NCBI GenBank assembly: GCA_024704765.1 | Contig: JAKMXF010000007.1 | Coordinates: 61,581-125,580 of the forward strand | DNA length: 64,000 nt | Source: Oopsacas minuta | Lineage: Eukaryota > Porifera > Hexactinellida > Lyssacinosida > Leucopsacidae | Reading direction: 5' to 3' | Part shown: piece after piece, positions 60,058-64,000 of the stretch | Layout: every line of letters starts with the position of its first letter | How positions within the stretch are numbered: the stretch's first letter is position 1 | Notes under the pieces: generated by a model | Told to the model about the DNA's origin: nothing | Databases searched by the model: none | Seen by the model: the letters and a program-made list of their open reading frames with translations, nothing else | Translations under genes and position numbers: made by a program

Positions 60058-60348
60058 ATACCAGTTTGTAATAACTACTACGTAATTATATCTGTCATCC
60101 TCTAATAATAAACTATGTATATTTTCGACTACAATCTAAATGAATCTATAAAAGCTACTTACTTAATTATTTAGCAAATTATACAAAGCCATTGGTAAAC
60201 CAATTTTACTTAAGTTAGGATTAACCAAACGAATTCAGACAAGAAATTAGTTCAATTATTTAGCCATTTAAAACCTGTTAAATAATTAACAAAAATTGAC
60301 CAATCAAAAGTGGAGCGAAATGTCGCTGGAACGTTTTGTCGGACTTCC

Positions 60349-60567
60349 AAATTTTGGTTTCCCATCCTGAGCTATCTCTTATCCTTAGACTACTCTGACA
60401 ATACAACTAATGTTAGGACGTTTAAGATGGTTGGTTATACTTAGAGGTAGACAGTGAATCCAGGTTTTTAGCTATTTTTCGGGATCGTGTTATATTACCG
60501 GGATAGGGTTGTGAAATGATAGCACCTGTATAGAAAGAAACTACAAATGTATAAATATTCAAACTCA
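60349..60567. other. spacer before the mariner
   Basis: AT-rich, no gene. Confidence 0.4.
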
Positions 60568-60569
60568 TA

Positions 60570-61881
60570 CGAGGGGCACTCGAAAAGTTTTGCCGTTTGA
60601 TATGAAACCATTAATCTGTCGGATATTTTTCCGCATTCATCTTTTCAGACATATTTTATTACTCTACTTTGAAACTTTATTCATTTATCTCTTCTACTTT
60701 CATAAATTAGATAATTTTAGTATACATGGCTTCTAAAATATCTCAATCTAAATCAGATCTCACAAAACGTGATTTTCGAGCAATGATTTTGATCTTATTC
60801 AAACTACAGAAGACAAGAGTAGAAATCTATGAATCTTTACAAGAACATTTCCCGGATCTAGCTCCTTCTCTAAGTACAGTTGAAAGATGGTACAGGGAAT
60901 TTATTCACGGAAACTTTGTTCTTGAAGATGCCCCTCGTTCAGGAAGACCGAATATTTCACATAATGAAGAAAATGTTAACGAAATGCTAGATCTAATTAC
61001 TAAAGATCCTCATATTACGTACGCTCAGTTAGAGTATGAAACCGAGTTATCATCGGGGACAATTAATATCATTTTGCACAACAAAGAGCTTTGTGTCAGG
61101 AAGTTGTGTGCCCGATGGATCCCCCATTCTTTGAACTTACAGCAAAAAATATCCCGCATAGACTTTTGCAAAAATATGCTCAAAAGGTTTGCTAATAGAA
61201 GTTCAAGAGCTGTTTCTGAGATCCTTACAGGTGATGAGACATGGATATACCATTATGATCCAGAAACAAAGCGAATGTCAAAGGAGTGGGTTGAAGAAGA
61301 TGCCCCACCTCCAACCAAAGTGCGGAGGGCTAGATCTGTTGAGAAACAAATGTGGGTGATTTTTTTCAGATCTAGTGGGTTTGTCGAAGCTGTTGCTCTC
61401 GAGGATAGAAAGACTGTTACTGCCGACTGGTACACTAGAGTGTGCCTACCCAAAGTCATCACAGCAATTGAGTCACAGCGGGAGAAGACAGGCATTAGAG
61501 GAATTCTTCATCATCATGATAATGCATCATCGCATACGGCATTCAGAACTCGTGAGTTTTTGGAAAATTCTGGACTCAAAACATTACCTCACCCACCCTA
61601 CAGTTCTGATTTAGCCCCTTGTGACTTCTGGTTGTTCCCTAGACTCAAAGATCAATTACGTGGGAGGAGATTTTCGACTAATGAGGAGTTGAGAGGGGCA
61701 CTTTTCCAAGCGATCGGAGACATACCCAAAGAAGAGTGGAAAAAATGTTTTGATAATTGGTTTACCAGAATGAAAAAATGCATAGATTGTCAGGGAGAGT
61801 ATTTTGAAAAAATATAATAGTCAATTTTATTATTACTATCTGATATGTCGGTCAACGTCAAAACTTTTCGAGTGCCCTTCG
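60570..61881 (+). mobile_element. mariner element, apparently complete
   Basis: The ends CGAGGGGCACTCGAAAAG and (complement) CGAAGGGCACTCGAAAAG agree at nearly all of the first 26 bases. TA lies on both sides (60568-60569, 61882-61883). The length of 1312 bp is normal for mariner. It contains one uninterrupted transposase gene. Confidence 0.95.
60726..61817 (+). CDS. mariner transposase, intact, DD34D
   Basis: A 363-residue transposase that cuts and reinserts the element at TA sites. The N-terminal half has two helix-turn-helix regions (with VERWYREFIHGNF and EDAPRSGRP). The linker carries WIPHSL, the mariner WVPHEL-type motif. The catalytic core has D170 (GDETWIYHYDPE), D265 (HHHDNASSH) and D300 (YSSDLAPCDFWLFP), with exactly 34 residues between the last two. 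No stop or frameshift is present and the terminal repeats are well preserved. It could still be active; this copy is clearly younger than the other transposases in the window. Confidence 0.95.
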   Translation: MASKISQSKSDLTKRDFRAMILILFKLQKTRVEIYESLQEHFPDLAPSLSTVERWYREFIHGNFVLEDAPRSGRPNISHNEENVNEMLDLITKDPHITYAQLEYETELSSGTINIILHNKELCVRKLCARWIPHSLNLQQKISRIDFCKNMLKRFANRSSRAVSEILTGDETWIYHYDPETKRMSKEWVEEDAPPPTKVRRARSVEKQMWVIFFRSSGFVEAVALEDRKTVTADWYTRVCLPKVITAIESQREKTGIRGILHHHDNASSHTAFRTREFLENSGLKTLPHPPYSSDLAPCDFWLFPRLKDQLRGRRFSTNEELRGALFQAIGDIPKEEWKKCFDNWFTRMKKCIDCQGEYFEKI

Positions 61882-61883
61882 TA

Positions 61884-63330
61884 TTTATGGTTAAAATATA
61901 TAATTTTACCCTTCACCGTTACTTATCACTTATTTCATTGCACTAGTAGTTTGAATTACAAACACTCTTATAGAACGAACCCCATTTCTACTTTTAATAT
62001 CCCGAATAATTTGACAGCCTAGATTCGATCCGGTCAGGGCTGAAAATCTTAAACCGGTCTATCACTAGCTGTTCTGATCTTTTTTATGCACAAATTTGTG
62101 GATAATATAATACAATAATAAATATCTAAGTACGTAATTGATTTGGAGTTGGAGGCAATTAGAAGGATACATATTGTGATCACGGGGCCTTCTTCCTATT
62201 GTTAACTACCCTACCCTACCCCTGGGCACCTATGGGGAGTGCACGTGCCCCCTGTGCCCTATGCAAGCTATGCACATGGGCTTCACCGCTGAACCCACTG
62301 GTCGACATACATTCGGCGCCCCAGACCCTCAGCTGAATGAATATTTCCTGGTCTTGCCCTCATAGGAGCAGTGTTATGCTAGGAGGTTGGAAAATATTTC
62401 AAAATGAATAAGTGGGGGCAGTTTATTCGATATATTAGATCACCGGTGAAAAAACCTGTGTCCTAACTAACCTTAAAACAATATTGCAGTCTATCGGAGG
62501 GAGATCGACAGATTGTAGTAAATTGGAATAGGTCTATATGGCCATGGGGTCTACGGGTGATAGAGGTTCCAAACCGCTGCATTAGTTTATTGTATGACCG
62601 CATCTCCGAGGGTGTAACACATAATGAAAGAAACTACTCACCTTCAGCTTGAATTAAGACAAGAAATATTTAGTGATATTTTTAGTAAAGTAAAAGAGAA
62701 TAATAGTAACAAAAATTATAACAAATCAAAATAACAAAGTTCTATAAGTGCTCCAATACGTATAGTAATGTGATACTACTGTTTTCTCTTATGCATATTC
62801 AGATAATTACAAGTTTTGTGTCAGACATGGTTTGCCTAATTTCGGTATGTGTTAAAATCTCCAATACGATACGAAATTGTGAAAATTACGCGATATACAA
62901 ATTTCGTTCAGTTTACTCGAAATATTGAGAAATATCGATAATATTTGGAATATTGAAAATTACAGAAATTCCTGACAAGTAGGGAAGAATTACGAAAATT
63001 CCATAAATAAAATTCTCCACGAATAAACAAGGTTTGAACCGGTGTAGCAGTTCAAATTTACCCCCCGCCAGAATATACCCGGGTATAAAGTAGGCTAGGC
63101 TGGTTTATACCTCGGGGCTTAATCTAGGCTAGCACAGACTATACCCGCGGTTAAACTGGGTTGGGAGGTTAATCTAGGCTGTTATACCGGACGAAACCAA
63201 TATCAGATTCCATGAATAGCATGGATTTGATCCACCCTATATAGATACAAATATTCGGTTCATAGTTTCATACATTCCGTCCAACGCCTATAAGAAACCC
63301 TGCAATATAAACTATTGAATTTTTAATTAC
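61884..63330. other. intergenic, no gene seen
   Basis: A GC-richer patch is at 62180-62340. At 63050-63190 a block with repeated 'ttaatctaggct' and 'tatacccg' is weakly palindromic, perhaps a decayed MITE. Neither a tRNA nor a gene is evident. Confidence 0.4.
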
Positions 63331-63398
63331 CCGATTCTCCTACATAATAACTTATATTTCATATTAGCCTACTGAGGATATGTCAAGCTTAGAACTGA
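63331..63398 (+). pseudogene. 5' end of a second SLCO copy, cut by a transposon
   Basis: On the plus strand, ccgattctcctacataata and ctgaggatatgtcaagctta match the upstream region and start of the minus-strand SLCO gene at 45742. The ATG is at 63380-63382 and reads MSSLEL. Similarity stops at 63399, where an hAT-like terminus begins. Whether the remainder of the gene lies beyond the window is unknown. Confidence 0.65.
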
Positions 63399-64000
63399 CA
63401 GGGGCGTAGACAACATTTTTAGTTTGGGGGGGGCTAACCCTCTAAGGTGTCACTGTGGGATTTGACCAAAGTATAAATCAGTGGGATTAATTTGAATTAA
63501 TATTAACCGATGCTATAATCATATTTTGGCAGCTTTGTTTACCATAGTAATGGTTTTACTTTCTAGGTTTCATTCAAAATGAGAACACGTTTTTAGTACT
63601 ATAGTTAGAGTTGAATAATTTTGTAGTTCATAAATTTCTGGCATACTATATCTACTAGGCCGGATCGAGAAAAGTATAAATCGTCGGTTCAACTTCTACC
63701 TAAGGGAAAAGTTGCCTTTACCATTTTCTAGGAAAATGCGAGACTTAAATTTGAAAAATATTTCGATTTGACCCTTGCGGTTTTATATTTTTGCTGTCTC
63801 ACTTTCGCAAAATTGATTTTATATTGTCCGAATTTTCAAATTCCTTTGACTTAGCCCCTTTATATATATTATTTGGTAATAGTAAGTCGCATATTTGCTA
63901 TTGAATGGTATATTAATCGAATTTCTATGTCCAAGGATACTCAAGTTATCAAGATTTCTTTTGCATATTCTATCATACCCTAATATTATTACCCACCCCC
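63399..64000. mobile_element. hAT-like element, left end only
   Basis: CAGGGGCGTAGACAAC followed by a G-run (ttggggggggctaacc) is the same type of terminus as the hAT at 37627. The element is cut off by the window end and no transposase coding is seen. Confidence 0.5.

Larger units (their letters stand above)
55209..60348. mobile_element. long-TIR element hosting the MULE
   Basis: The ends ggaagtccgacaaaacgttc (55209) and its complement (60348) are inverted repeats of about 95 bp, extending through cgctccacttttgattgg. Without the MULE (56889-60057) the element would be about 2 kb. Its own interior has hairpins and a microsatellite but no transposase, so it is non-autonomous. Flanking bases show no clear duplication, so I cannot assign a superfamily. 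Confidence 0.75.

Noticed and set aside
55209-60348. P-element or piggyBac assignment for the long-TIR element
   Set aside because: No TTAA or matching 8-bp flank was found and there is no transposase to support either.
62180-62340. tRNA or snRNA in the GC-richer patch
   Set aside because: No cloverleaf with proper arms or A/B boxes could be traced.

Overview
This window is nuclear DNA from an AT-rich invertebrate animal genome. The evidence is a set of animal genes with GT-AG introns (alpha-catulin, a Golgi-type sulfotransferase, an OATP transporter, a MYBBP1A relic) and a dense mix of eukaryotic cut-and-paste DNA transposons (Transib/RAG, hAT, MULE, Merlin, mariner, pogo and Tc1 types). 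I cannot name the phylum from this window. I see no rRNA, tRNA or CRISPR, and no prokaryotic gene organisation.

Layout. 0.4-4.4 kb: a four-exon alpha-catulin gene (+). 4.9-5.4 kb: a fragment of a repeat-associated protein family. 7.0-10.2 kb: a broken MYBBP1A-like gene cut by transposons. 10.2-12.0 kb: a 16-bp tandem array and a broken MULE transposase. 13.0-16.2 kb: a complete but mutated Transib/RAG1-like transposon with RSS-like ends. 16.4-17.5 kb: a non-autonomous hAT with an exact 8-bp duplication. 19.8-23.7 kb: a three-exon sulfotransferase gene with a 1.1-kb fold-back element in its first intron. 23.7-31 kb: several MITEs, a 49-residue gene with a TATA box (28.1 kb) and an unrecognised gene on the minus strand (29.1-30.1 kb). 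31.0-36.3 kb: a DUF4371-type hAT split by a second hAT. 37.6-40.4 kb: another DUF4371-type hAT with a perfect target duplication. 41.8-43.1 kb: a third, decayed one. 43.8-45.7 kb: an intact single-exon OATP/SLCO gene (-). 45.8-48.1 kb: an inverted-repeat pair next to it. 51-55.2 kb: a second copy of the 16.4-kb hAT, a Merlin transposase relic hit by a small hAT, and a further hAT relic (-). 55.2-60.3 kb: a long-TIR element holding a MULE, which itself holds a pogo-like element expanded into a 15-bp satellite. 60.6-61.9 kb: an intact mariner. 63.3-63.4 kb: the 5' end of a second SLCO copy, cut after about six codons by an hAT-like terminus that runs to the window edge.

The host genes look independent; nothing suggests an operon or shared pathway. 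The most notable item is the 12970-16201 element. It has 5-bp target duplications (ATACC), termini that begin with the exact vertebrate V(D)J heptamer CACAGTG, a RAG1-core-like transposase, and an identical 13-bp inner motif placed 6 bp from the heptamer at one end and 16 bp at the other. That one-turn asymmetry recalls the 12/23 arrangement of recombination signals.
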